Shown here piece by piece: positions 36,166 through 44,655 of a stretch of DNA of 64,000 nt. The position numbers and the translations under genes were made by a program. The notes below the pieces were generated by a model. That model worked only from the letters and a program-made list of their open reading frames with translations. It was not told the DNA's origin and made no database searches. The stretch is from Streptococcus halichoeri (GTDB taxonomy: Bacteria; Bacillota; Bacilli; Lactobacillales; Streptococcaceae), in the NCBI RefSeq assembly GCF_009870755.1, contig NZ_WLZU01000001.1:118812-182811 (forward strand), in the 5' to 3' direction. The first letter of the stretch is position 1; every line of letters begins with the position of its first letter.

Positions 36166-36200
36166 TTTTGAACACTGTTTCTGTGTGAGACTTGGTCTTT
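36166..36200 (+). promoter_or_regulatory. Putative ula activator site upstream of ulaG
   Basis: Second copy of the motif found before ulaA: TTTTGAACAC...CTGTGTGAGACTTGGTCTTT. The -10 box TATACT (36221-36226) is 23 nt after TTGGTC, the same spacing as at ulaA. No cre site is visible here. Confidence 0.6.
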
Positions 36201-36260
36201 TTATCCCTTAGGAATAAGACTATACTGAAATTAGAAAAAAGCTATTATCAGGAGGTAACT

Positions 36261-37352
36261 ATGGCTAAAGTACAAGACATTACCCGGGAGTCATGGATTT
36301 TGTCAACCTTCCCAGAATGGGGAACCTGGTTGAATGAAGAAATTGAAGCAGAAGTGGTCCCTGAGGGTAATTTTGCCATGTGGTGGTTAGGGAATTGTGG
36401 CGTTTGGATTAAAACACCAGGTGGAGCCAATGTGGTGATGGATTTGTGGTCAGCACGAGGTAAGGCCACCAAGCAGGTTAAAAACATGGTCTGGGGTCAC
36501 CAGATGGCCAACATGGCAGGTGTGCGCAAATTGCAGCCCAACTTGCGCGTGCAACCAATGGTGATTGATCCTTTTGCCATTACTGATTTAGATTACTACC
36601 TGGTCTCTCATGTCCATAGTGATCACATTGATATTTCAACAGCGGCAGCCATTATCAATAATCCCAAATTAGATCACGTAAAATTTGTCGGACCAGTTGG
36701 CTGTCGAGACATTTGGGTCAACTGGGGCGTGCCGGAAGATCGGATTATTGTGATTGCTCCGGGTGAGAGCTTTGCCTTTAAAGACGTCAAGGTCCATGCG
36801 GTGGAATCCTTTGATCGGACCTGCTTGGTCACCTTACCTATTGATGGCTACGAAGAAAATGGTGAAAGCCTAAAAGGGCTAGCCATCACCGATGACTTGA
36901 TGGCCAGCAAAGCTGTTAACTATATCTTTGAAACACCAGGTGGAACCATTTATCATGGCGCTGACTCGCATTTTTCTAACTATTTTGCCAAACATGGCCG
37001 TGATTTCAAGATTGATGTCGCCTTAAATAATTATGGGGAAAACCCACTAGGTATTCAGGATAAAATGACCTCAATTGATCTTTTGAGAATGGCAGAAAAT
37101 CTCCGGGTCAAGGTCATCATCCCTGTGCACTATGATATTTGGTCAAACTTTATGGCCTCAACAGATGAAATCTTAGCCCTGTGGAAGATGCGTAAAGAAC
37201 GGTTACAGTATGCCTTTCATCCCTTTATCTGGGAAGTTGGTGGCAAGTATACCTATCCATTAGACAAGGATAAGCTAGAGTACCATCACCCACGCGGCTT
37301 TGACGATTGCTTCCTTGAAGAGTCTAATATTCAATTCAAAGCCCTACTATAG
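36261..37352 (+). CDS. ulaG: L-ascorbate-6-phosphate lactonase (UlaG)
   Basis: This 363-residue metallo-beta-lactamase-fold protein starts MAKVQDITRESW. The metal motif is SHVHSDHID (near residue 118), and later ligands lie in YHGADSHFSNY and VIIPVHYDIW. It opens the ring of ascorbate-6-P, the first cytoplasmic step after PTS uptake. AGGAGGTAACT directly before 36261 fixes this start. It is separate from ulaABCDEF, as in other streptococci, but shares the operator-like motif. Confidence 0.95.
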   Translation: MAKVQDITRESWILSTFPEWGTWLNEEIEAEVVPEGNFAMWWLGNCGVWIKTPGGANVVMDLWSARGKATKQVKNMVWGHQMANMAGVRKLQPNLRVQPMVIDPFAITDLDYYLVSHVHSDHIDISTAAAIINNPKLDHVKFVGPVGCRDIWVNWGVPEDRIIVIAPGESFAFKDVKVHAVESFDRTCLVTLPIDGYEENGESLKGLAITDDLMASKAVNYIFETPGGTIYHGADSHFSNYFAKHGRDFKIDVALNNYGENPLGIQDKMTSIDLLRMAENLRVKVIIPVHYDIWSNFMASTDEILALWKMRKERLQYAFHPFIWEVGGKYTYPLDKDKLEYHHPRGFDDCFLEESNIQFKALL

Positions 37353-37407
37353 TTCATCCGCTTGGAGCAAGGGGGTTGGTCCCATGCTTTAAGCATCAGC
37401 ACAAAAC

Positions 37408-37465
37408 AAAAAAGGTAAAGCACATTATCCTTTAGCGTTGCTAAGGGACAGGTGCTTTACCTTTT
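37408..37465 (+). terminator. Terminator of ulaG
   Basis: AAAAGGTAAAGCAC / GTGCTTTACCTTTTT inverted repeat with an inner hairpin. Confidence 0.9.
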
Positions 37466-37598
37466 TGAGATACCGCACAGCTGTTTTTCCCGTGCTTTCT
37501 GTGGTCTAAAAAAGGTCACTTTGGTGCAGAATCCTTGTGAAAAATCAGAGCTAAGAAGCTGTTTTTTCGCTGAAATCAAGGCTTACTGAGCGTCAGAT

Positions 37599-37628
37599 TT
37601 GACAAAAAGTGACCACACGTGTTATCAT
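37599..37628 (+). promoter_or_regulatory. opuAA promoter region
   Basis: TTGACA (37599-37604), an 18-nt spacer and TATCAT (37623-37628). AAGTGACC (37607-37614) inside the spacer is the exact inverse of GGTCACTT at 37514-37521; such separated arms could bind a BusR-type repressor. An ACACGTGT/ACGTGTT repeat follows. The leader to the ATG is ~125 nt. Confidence 0.55.
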
Positions 37629-37759
37629 AAACGTGTTCTGTCCTGTCGGATTATTTTTTTCGACCGAAAAAGAGACCTCACTAATAATAAATGAGGTAGC
37701 CACTTATTGGTTCATCAACGATCCGTTAAGGAAATAACAGTTTTGCAGAAAGGAACATT

Positions 37760-39028
37760 ATGGGAACGATTTTAAGAGTCAAAAACCTGACAAAAATTTT
37801 CGGGAAGCGGCAAAAAGCAGCCCTAGAATTAGTGAAACAGGGTAAAAGTAAAACAGAGATCCTCAAAAAAACCGGAGCAACTGTCGGCGTCTATGATGCT
37901 AGCTTTGACGTTAAAGAAGGGGAAATTTTTGTGATTATGGGCCTATCTGGTAGTGGGAAATCCACGCTGGTCCGGATGATCAACCGTCTGATTGAGCCTT
38001 CTTTTGGCCAGGTTGAATTAGACGGCAAAGATATTGCCAAGCTCAATGACCAAGACCTCCGAGACGTCCGTCGCCATGACATCAACATGGTTTTTCAAAG
38101 CTTTGCTTTGTTTCCACATAAAACGATATTGGAAAATACCGAATTTGGCTTGGAATTGCGTGGCGTCCCCAAGGATGAGCGCCAAAAGCGTGCTGAACAA
38201 GCCTTAGAAAATGCTGGCCTGCTCAACTTTAAGGACCAGTACCCTGATCAATTATCTGGCGGAATGCAACAGCGGGTCGGCCTTGCGCGAGCCTTGGCCA
38301 ATGGGGCCAAGATCTTACTGATGGACGAGGCTTTCTCTGCTCTTGACCCGCTGATTCGAAGGGAAATGCAAGATGAGCTGATTGATTTGCAAAGTAATCT
38401 CCAACAAACCATTATTTTTATCAGTCATGATTTAAATGAAGCCTTGCGCATTGGTGATCGCATTGCCTTGATGAAGGATGGTAAAATCATGCAAATCGGT
38501 ACCGGTGAAGATATTTTGACCAATCCGGCCAATGATTTTGTCCGCGAATTTGTCGAAGATGTGGACCGCTCCAAGGTACTAACTGCTCAAAATATTATGA
38601 TTAAGCCTTTAACCACAACACTAGAACTTGACGGGCCACAGGTTGCCTTGAATCGGATGCATAACGAAGAAGTATCCATGTTGATGGCTACAAATCGGCA
38701 CCGCCAATTAATGGGCAGTCTGACTGCAGACGCTGCCATTGAGGCACGCAAGAAAGGTCTGCCTCTGGCAGAAGTGATTGATCGGGATGTGCGAACGGTT
38801 TCTAAGGACACCGTCATCACAGACATTATGCCTTTGATTTATGACTCCTCATCACCCATTGCTGTCACTGATGCCAATAATCGTTTATTAGGTGTGGTGA
38901 TTCGTGGTCGAGTGATTGAAGCCTTGGCTAATATTTCAGAGGATGACCAAACACCAAGCCAAGTAACGGCTAAAACAATTATGGAAGAAGAGCAGCTAAC
39001 GCAACAAGCCCTTCAAAAACAAGACTAA
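37760..39028 (+). CDS. opuAA: OpuAA, ATPase of the glycine betaine/proline ABC transporter
   Basis: A 422-residue ATP-binding protein with Walker [11 protein letters not shown] (near residue 64), the signature [15 protein letters not shown] (near 168) and Walker [14 protein letters not shown]. Two CBS domains form the C-terminal ~140 residues, typical of OpuA/ProV. It powers uptake of osmoprotectants, and the CBS part senses ionic strength or cyclic di-AMP in relatives. AAAGGAAC precedes the ATG. It is followed after 19 nt by opuABC. Confidence 0.95.
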   Translation: MGTILRVKNLTKIFGKRQKAALELVKQGKSKTEILKKTGATVGVYDASFDVKEGEIFVIMGLSGSGKSTLVRMINRLIEPSFGQVELDGKDIAKLNDQDLRDVRRHDINMVFQSFALFPHKTILENTEFGLELRGVPKDERQKRAEQALENAGLLNFKDQYPDQLSGGMQQRVGLARALANGAKILLMDEAFSALDPLIRREMQDELIDLQSNLQQTIIFISHDLNEALRIGDRIALMKDGKIMQIGTGEDILTNPANDFVREFVEDVDRSKVLTAQNIMIKPLTTTLELDGPQVALNRMHNEEVSMLMATNRHRQLMGSLTADAAIEARKKGLPLAEVIDRDVRTVSKDTVITDIMPLIYDSSSPIAVTDANNRLLGVVIRGRVIEALANISEDDQTPSQVTAKTIMEEEQLTQQALQKQD

Positions 39029-39047
39029 GAAAGAAGGAGAGATCATT

Positions 39048-40772
39048 TTGAATACAGTGTTACAAATGACATTACCAGTGGCCAAGCTGGTTGAGACCAT
39101 CACTGAATGGATTACCAAAACCTTCTCAGGCCTCTTTGATGTGGTGCAAACGCTTGGTAACGCCCTGATGGATTGGCTGACGCAGACGCTTCTATTTATC
39201 CCGCCACTCTTATTTATCCTCTTGGTGACAATTGGCGTTTTCTTTCTCGCCAAGAAAAAATGGCCCCTGCCCACCTTTACCTTATTAGGTTTACTCTTTA
39301 TTTATAATCAGAACCTGTGGGAACAACTGATTAATACCTTTACCCTGGTTTTAGTTGCCAGTCTGATTTCGATTATGATTGGGATTCCTTTGGGGATTTG
39401 GATGGCCAAAAGCAATAAGGTCAAGCAGATTGTCAATCCCATCTTAGACTTTATGCAAACCATGCCGGCTTTTGTTTACTTGATCCCGGCGGTCGCTTTC
39501 TTTGGTATTGGGATGGTACCGGGCGTCTTTGCCTCTGTGATCTTTGCCTTACCACCGACCGTTCGTTTTACCAATCTTGGGATTCGAGAAATCTCAAAGG
39601 AGCTAGTTGAAGCTTCTGATGCCTTTGGCTCGACACCACGCCAAAAATTAATGAAGGTGGAGTTACCACTAGCTAGAAACACCATCATGGCTGGTGTTAA
39701 TCAAACCATGATGCTGGCGCTTTCGATGGTGGTCACCGGTTCGATGATCGGAGCACCAGGCCTTGGTCGCGAAGTGCTCTCTGCCCTGCAGCATGCTGAC
39801 ATTGGAACTGGTTTTGTCAGTGGCCTTGCCTTGGTCATTTTAGCCATCATTTTAGACCGCATCACCCAAACCTTTAATGCCAAGGTGGAAAACAAAGCCA
39901 AGAAAAGCCAGGTAACCAAGTGGGTCGGCCTTGTGGCCGTGGCTGTCTTTGTTTTAGCTGCCCTTGGTCGTGTTGTGGTTCAGCTGAGCGCAAACCCTGA
40001 AAAAGGCCAAAAGGTCAACATTGCCTATGTGCAGTGGGATTCAGAAGTCGCTTCGACAAATGTTATTGCCCAGGTCTTGAAACAAGAAGGCTACCGGGTC
40101 AACTTAGTTCCCCTGGACAATGCCGTGATGTGGCAAACCATTGCCAACGGCAATGCTGATTTTTCAACCAGTGCCTGGCTACCTGTGACCCATGCTCAGC
40201 AATATCAAAAATACAAAAATGCCCTTGACAACCTCGGCCCCAACCTCAAAGGCACCCGGTTAGGTCTTGTGGTGCCAACTTATATGAAAGATGTTAATAG
40301 TATTGAAGATCTTTCTGAACAGGCTGGCAAGAAGATTACCGGTATTGAGCCTGGTGCGGGGATTATGGCAGCTGCTAAACGCTCGCTCAAGGATTATAGC
40401 AATCTGTCTGACTGGCAGTTGACGTCAGCTTCTACCGGAGCAATGACAACGGCTCTAGACCAGGCTATTAAAAAACAAAAAGACATTGTGATTACTGGCT
40501 GGTCTCCCCACTGGATGTTTGCTAAATATGACTTGAAATATTTACAAGACCCCAAACAGTCCTATGGCGCCAAAGAAAATATCAACACCATTGCCCGCAA
40601 AGGCTTGAAAAAAGACAAACCAAAACTTTATCGCATCCTGCAAAAATTCCATTGGAGCAAAAAAGACATGGAAGAGGTCATGCTAGACATTAACAAAGGA
40701 ATGCCTGCTCAAGAGGCCGCCCAAAAATGGGTGGACAAGCACCCAGAAAAGGTCGCCCAATGGACAAAATAG
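39048..40772 (+). CDS. opuABC: OpuABC, fused permease and substrate-binding protein
   Basis: This 574-residue fusion starts with a TTG codon preceded by AAGGAGAG. Residues up to ~295 form the membrane part with the permease EAA-type loop (ELVEASDAFGSTPRQKLMKVELPLA). The remaining ~270 residues form an extracellular glycine betaine-binding domain (VNIAYVQWDSEVASTNVI onward) tethered to the membrane. The same fusion is known in Lactococcus BusAB and streptococcal OpuA. It ends at a terminator that is duplicated 1.55 kb downstream. Confidence 0.95.
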   Translation: MNTVLQMTLPVAKLVETITEWITKTFSGLFDVVQTLGNALMDWLTQTLLFIPPLLFILLVTIGVFFLAKKKWPLPTFTLLGLLFIYNQNLWEQLINTFTLVLVASLISIMIGIPLGIWMAKSNKVKQIVNPILDFMQTMPAFVYLIPAVAFFGIGMVPGVFASVIFALPPTVRFTNLGIREISKELVEASDAFGSTPRQKLMKVELPLARNTIMAGVNQTMMLALSMVVTGSMIGAPGLGREVLSALQHADIGTGFVSGLALVILAIILDRITQTFNAKVENKAKKSQVTKWVGLVAVAVFVLAALGRVVVQLSANPEKGQKVNIAYVQWDSEVASTNVIAQVLKQEGYRVNLVPLDNAVMWQTIANGNADFSTSAWLPVTHAQQYQKYKNALDNLGPNLKGTRLGLVVPTYMKDVNSIEDLSEQAGKKITGIEPGAGIMAAAKRSLKDYSNLSDWQLTSASTGAMTTALDQAIKKQKDIVITGWSPHWMFAKYDLKYLQDPKQSYGAKENINTIARKGLKKDKPKLYRILQKFHWSKKDMEEVMLDINKGMPAQEAAQKWVDKHPEKVAQWTK

Positions 40773-40773
40773 C

Positions 40774-40835
40774 TAAAAACTCTGGCATGCCCAGAGTTTT
40801 TGCTTGCTTTTAGAGTGAGACTTGCTCGGTGTTGG
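40774..40835 (+). repeat. 62-bp direct repeat, left copy (contains the opuABC terminator)
   Basis: It holds the perfect terminator hairpin AAAAACTCTGG / CCAGAGTTTTT (40775-40803) plus 32 more bases. The right copy at 42329-42390 differs at one base. Confidence 0.95.
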
Positions 40836-41021
40836 GAATCAGACTTAGCTGATGAAGTGCTAGTTTTTACGATGATACAAGGCATCCGTGCCCAACCGCC
40901 TGATGCAAATCCAACCCAGACTATCATCATATTACGCAGCATCAGTTCAGCAGTTCCCCAGTTTATCACATTATTTCTGGAGGTGGGCTTTGATCTAGGC
41001 TAGTCAATTAGCTTGTCTTAC

Positions 41022-41051
41022 TAAAAACCCCTGAGACAGTGCCAGTCTCAG
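41022..41051 (-). terminator. Minus-strand hairpin with T run
   Basis: CTGAGAC / GTCTCAG stem followed on the minus strand by five T residues. No minus-strand gene reaches it, so it may be a remnant. I see no supported gene in 40836-41100. Confidence 0.5.
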
Positions 41052-41108
41052 TCCGAGCAATCTATCGCGGAGATTGTTTCCTTAATTATATTATTGTGGC
41101 GCGTGTGT

Positions 41109-41114
41109 TATAAT
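41109..41114 (+). promoter_or_regulatory. Extended -10 promoter of the abi gene
   Basis: TGTTATAAT lies 30 nt before the chosen ATG; the -35 region is poor. Confidence 0.6.
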
Positions 41115-41143
41115 AATGGTGAAGAATGCTTAAGGATAAATCA

Positions 41144-42169
41144 ATGACAAAGAAACACATACAAACTACTACGGAACTTGTGAAAAAAATGGCACTACAA
41201 CAAGGAATTACATTTAACTATATACAACCGTTTGAGGCCGAGCTTTATTTAAAAAATGTTAATAACTATTTTAGAACAGCAAGTTATAGAAAAAATTTTG
41301 AAAAAAACGCTTATGGAAAATATGTAAACTTAGATTTTTTGCATTTGAAAGAATTAGCAATTCTGGACATGCATTATAGATATATTGTGTATAAAATGTG
41401 TCTTGATATAGAGCACTCACTTAAAGTTTCCCTCATTGCCTTTGTTGAAGACTTTTCCTCACCAAGATTAAATGAGTATGCTTTGGTAAAGGAATTTTTG
41501 GAATTACCAGCTTTAGATGATCAGGGAGAGATTCTTTATAGGCATAATAAGGCAAAGCTTAGGTATAAATATATTTTTAATAATATAAAAAGAGCAAAAA
41601 TAGCCAATTCTTATTTAACGAATCTAGTTGAAAAATATTTTGTTTTTGATGATAATAATAAGGTAATTGATTATACTAATTGTCCGGTGTGGGTTTTAGT
41701 TGAAATATTATCATTTGGTGATTTTCTTAACTTCTTCTATTTTTGCCAAAAAAAGGCAGGTACCTCTATCCTATCAAATACCGATTTACTCAGGGAAAAT
41801 AATGTCATAAATTTGGTAAAACAATTGAGAAACGCAGTAGCGCATAATAATTGTATATTCGAAAATTTAAGAAGGGGTGAATCGTTTCACCCTAGAGCGA
41901 TAAAAGATCGTATTCTGAAATTTAACAATCCCTCAATTAGTAAAGATAATATCGGTAAAAGGTTAACCGTAAGGCCTGTCTTAGAATTAACGGCGTTGCT
42001 ACTTATTTATCATGATGTTGTCTCTGATAGGATGCAGCACCATAGAATAAATGAATTTAAAAAATTATTCTTTGAGAGAATGTTAGAGAAAAAAACATTG
42101 ATGCGTTCAAATGAGATATTAGTTGCTAACTACAACTTTATCACAAAAATAATAACAAATCTGTATTGA
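41144..42169 (+). CDS. Abi_2 (AbiD/AbiF-type) abortive infection protein
   Basis: This 341-residue cytoplasmic protein has the Abi_2 pattern: LKNVNNYFRTASYR near residue 43, a DIEHSLKVSLIAF helix near 96, CPVWVLVEILSFGDFLNFFYF near 185 and RNAVAHN near 232. The last matches the HEPN RNase motif (R-x4-H). AbiF proteins are phage-defence RNases related to the ancestors of Cas13 and can be held in check by a neighbouring RNA. AAGGAT before 41144 selects this start over an ATG 18 nt earlier. The gene is much more A+T-rich than its neighbours and is enclosed by 62-bp direct repeats, suggesting recent acquisition. Confidence 0.85.
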   Translation: MTKKHIQTTTELVKKMALQQGITFNYIQPFEAELYLKNVNNYFRTASYRKNFEKNAYGKYVNLDFLHLKELAILDMHYRYIVYKMCLDIEHSLKVSLIAFVEDFSSPRLNEYALVKEFLELPALDDQGEILYRHNKAKLRYKYIFNNIKRAKIANSYLTNLVEKYFVFDDNNKVIDYTNCPVWVLVEILSFGDFLNFFYFCQKKAGTSILSNTDLLRENNVINLVKQLRNAVAHNNCIFENLRRGESFHPRAIKDRILKFNNPSISKDNIGKRLTVRPVLELTALLLIYHDVVSDRMQHHRINEFKKLFFERMLEKKTLMRSNEILVANYNFITKIITNLY

Positions 42170-42173
42170 TTAG

Positions 42174-42202
42174 TTGCATGTATCATCAGATTATGTTATT
42201 AT
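42174..42202 (+). promoter_or_regulatory. Promoter of the candidate small RNA after abi
   Basis: TTGCAT (42174-42179), a 17-nt spacer and TATTAT (42197-42202), starting 5 nt after the abi stop codon. The spacing is ideal for sigma-A. Confidence 0.65.
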
Positions 42203-42208
42203 CAACCT

Positions 42209-42268
42209 AAGATTAAAAAACAAATGTTTTTGAAAAGGGCGGGACTTTGGTGTCGTCCTAATTTTTTT
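42209..42268 (+). ncRNA. Candidate AbiF-associated small RNA
   Basis: From the predicted start near 42209 to the T run at 42262-42268 the RNA would be about 60 nt. It has an A/U hairpin (AAAAAC-AAAT-GTTTTT, near 42216-42231) and a G+C-rich terminator hairpin. In the terminator, AGGGC and GAC, separated by a GG bulge, pair with GTC-GTCCT. There is no ORF. Structured RNAs next to abiF genes (abiF RNA motif) are established; membership of that motif is inferred here from position and shape. Confidence 0.6.
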
Positions 42269-42328
42269 ATTTACAGTCTGGAATGTTAGGCAGAAAAAAA
42301 GCAAAAGCTTAAGTGAGGGACAAATTGT

Positions 42329-42390
42329 TAAAAACTCTGGCATGCCCAGAGTTTTTGCTTGCTTTTAGAGTGAGACTTACTCGGTGTTGG
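42329..42390 (+). repeat. 62-bp direct repeat, right copy
   Basis: Same sequence as 40774-40835 with one G/A difference, including the complete terminator hairpin. It closes the abi cassette. Confidence 0.95.
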
Positions 42391-42533
42391 TCACAAAAAT
42401 AAAGAAATAATACAAAAAAGACCTCTATAAAAATTATTTAGCAAGATAGATGCGGCAAAAGATGAGTATTTTCCTTTTATTTTACCGTTTTTGCCATTAA
42501 TTTAAGATAACCAGAAATTCCTGACCTTAACTT

Positions 42534-42545
42534 TATATATATATA
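42534..42545 (+). repeat. (TA)6 tract in the promoter of M-like gene 3
   Basis: Twelve bases of TA preceded by AAATTCCTGACCTTAACTT and followed by CTG. TATACT is 14 nt from TGACCT. The tract ends 56 nt before the ATG. Confidence 0.85.
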
Positions 42546-42601
42546 CTGTTCTTTACTGCAAAACGGCAGATAAATGAATAAACTAAGGAGATAAGAGGAA
42601 T

Positions 42602-44161
42602 ATGGCAAAAGGTCATTGGGGCAAAAAAGCAGTACTAGCCAGCCTAGTCATCAGCGCGGGCTTGTTAAGTGGGCAGGGGACAGTGAAGGCGGATGAAGCA
42701 TTTGAACAAGAAAAGAAAGTCTCCTTACAATTAGCTGGAGATATTTCATCACTTTTTAATAGCATATATGAATTAAACCGTAGAATAACTAGTGCTCAAC
42801 AGACTACTAACGAAGCAAATGTGTTAAGACAAATTAATAAAGAAGTAAAGGAAGACTTAGCTAAAATAACTAAAGCAGATGTTCTAGATCGGGCTTTTGA
42901 CGAAATGGTTAAATACAAGGACGAGCGAGATACACTACAGAGCCAGCTAACTGAAGAGGAAAAAGCATTAACTATTCTTAAACAAGAATTAGAAACAACT
43001 AAAACGGAAAATAAGGAAGAAAAAGCTAAGACTAAACAGCTTTCACAAGATTTGAAGAATACCACGCAACAGTTGAGTGGCCTTAGAGATCAATTCCGTC
43101 TTACCGTAGAAAAAGATGAAGCAGATAAGAAAAAGCTAGAAGCTGAACGTGATGCTATTAAAACGCAGTTGACAGATTCTAACAAAGCTAAGACTGAGCT
43201 TGAGGCAAAGATGAAAGCGCTTCAAGCTCAGGCTGACGAGACTGCTCAAAACTTGCAAGCTGAGGTAGAAAAAGGCCAAGCTGCTGTTAACAAGCTAACT
43301 TCTGAAAAGCAGGCTGCTGAGACTCAGGTCGCTGCACTAACGGCTGAAAAAGAGCAGCTCAGCAAGGCCAAAGCAGAAGTTGAGGCTAAGCTGCAAGACC
43401 AAAGCAAGCTCAGTGAAGCCGATAAAGCTAACCTTCAAGCTCAATTAGCTGATGTGCAAGCAAAAATCACTGAAAAGGAAAACGCTATCAAGGGTCTTGA
43501 AAGCAAGCTAACTGAAACGACTGATAATCTTAAAAACTTAAGCAAGCTCAGCGCTGAGGACAAGGCCAAACTCCAACACGAACTGCAAGACTTGATGGCG
43601 AAGCTCGACATGCTTAAGAAAGAGCATGAGAAAACGCCTGACATGCCTCAGACTCCTGAGACGAAGCCTGAGGATCAGCCAAAAGCACCAAGCACGCCAG
43701 AGACTCCTCAAAACCCAGAGGTTACACTGCAACCTAAGCCTGCACCAGAACCTAAAGTTCCTGAGGAAAAACCAGCTGAGCCGAAAGCTCCAGAAACACC
43801 GCAAGCTAAGCCAGAAGCTGGCACAGACAAGCCAAGTGCCCAAACTCCACAGGCTAAGCCTGAGAAACACAGTATCCCATGGACGGCGCTAACACCGGCT
43901 GCTCCAAGCAAGGATGCCAACGCTAAGAATGCCAAAGATGACAAGACCACACAAGCACCAGCTGACAAGCAAAACAAAGGCAAAGCTTCTGCTAATACAG
44001 CAAGCCAAGCAGCACCAGCTGTTCAGTCAGTACCAGGTGGCAAGCACAGCGCCAACCAACTACCTGCCACTGGTGAGGCGGCTACTAGCTTCTTCACGGC
44101 AGCTGCTCTGTCTGTCATGGCTTCTGCTGGTGTCCTTAGCCTCAAGCGCAAGAAAGACTAA
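42602..44161 (+). CDS. M-like LPXTG surface protein 3 (class B)
   Basis: A 519-residue protein with a signal peptide (1-30, HWGKKAVLASLVISAG; cleavage after GTVKA), a helical N-terminal part containing VLDRAFDEMVKY, and coiled coil to about 345. A Pro-rich region (350-410) is followed by a KHSIPWTALTPA segment shared with M-like gene 6. A Gln/Ala/Lys-rich wall part leads to LPATGE at 487 and the KRKKD tail. It is the only M-like gene on the plus strand. GGAGATAAGAGG lies before the ATG. The ligand is unknown. Confidence 0.9.
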   Translation: MAKGHWGKKAVLASLVISAGLLSGQGTVKADEAFEQEKKVSLQLAGDISSLFNSIYELNRRITSAQQTTNEANVLRQINKEVKEDLAKITKADVLDRAFDEMVKYKDERDTLQSQLTEEEKALTILKQELETTKTENKEEKAKTKQLSQDLKNTTQQLSGLRDQFRLTVEKDEADKKKLEAERDAIKTQLTDSNKAKTELEAKMKALQAQADETAQNLQAEVEKGQAAVNKLTSEKQAAETQVAALTAEKEQLSKAKAEVEAKLQDQSKLSEADKANLQAQLADVQAKITEKENAIKGLESKLTETTDNLKNLSKLSAEDKAKLQHELQDLMAKLDMLKKEHEKTPDMPQTPETKPEDQPKAPSTPETPQNPEVTLQPKPAPEPKVPEEKPAEPKAPETPQAKPEAGTDKPSAQTPQAKPEKHSIPWTALTPAAPSKDANAKNAKDDKTTQAPADKQNKGKASANTASQAAPAVQSVPGGKHSANQLPATGEAATSFFTAAALSVMASAGVLSLKRKKD

Positions 44162-44257
44162 GCACCGCTGTCATCGGCAAGCCAATTTCTACTCCTTTTC
44201 CTATAAGTAAGCTAGGGACCACGCTCCTTGGGCGCTAGCTAAGACTCAATCCACATC

Positions 44258-44293
44258 AAAACCCTTCTTGCCACCAGCAGGAAGGGTTTTGCC
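44258..44293 (+). terminator. Terminator of M-like gene 3
   Basis: AAAACCCTTC / GAAGGGTTTT stem with an inner TGC/GCA pair. The following 44294-44640 holds no supported gene. Confidence 0.85.
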
Positions 44294-44643
44294 GTTCTGT
44301 GATGGGCCTAGGACTAGTGCCCGGCAAAACTATACTGTGGCTGCCTTCCCTAAGCCTCATCACCAAAAGCTAGCTCAGACCACCGCCAAAGGTAGTCCGA
44401 AAAAAGCTTTTGGTCCAGGCATTCTCATCAACAATGTTATGTCCACAAAAAAAGGTGGCCTACGTAGCGGCGAGCCAATCACCCACCAACAGGCCAGATT
44501 TATGAAGTTTTCGTGAAAACGTGTCCTGGTCTGCAATCAGCAGCACGGACTTGCCTGTTGTTTTGTCCTGATGCCACCAGGCACACTTGCGTTCTGCTTC
44601 TTGACAATGTCGCCATAATTACGCCTCCTAGCTAGAGGTGTGT

Positions 44644-44649
44644 TATAAT
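44644..44649 (+). promoter_or_regulatory. Extended -10 promoter of polA placed for a leaderless mRNA
   Basis: TGTTATAAT ends 6 nt before the polA ATG, so the expected transcription start coincides with the start codon. No ribosome site fits between them. Confidence 0.6.
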
Positions 44650-44655
44650 AGAAGC

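Noticed and set aside
40709..40969. Minus-strand 86-codon frame overlapping the opuABC end
   Set aside because: It overlaps the coding end and terminator of opuABC and has no ribosome site. A minus-strand terminator nearby (41022-41051) is noted, but there is no gene to match.
44268..44516. Plus-strand 82-codon frame after M-like gene 3
   Set aside because: It starts inside the terminator hairpin of M-like gene 3 and has no ribosome site.
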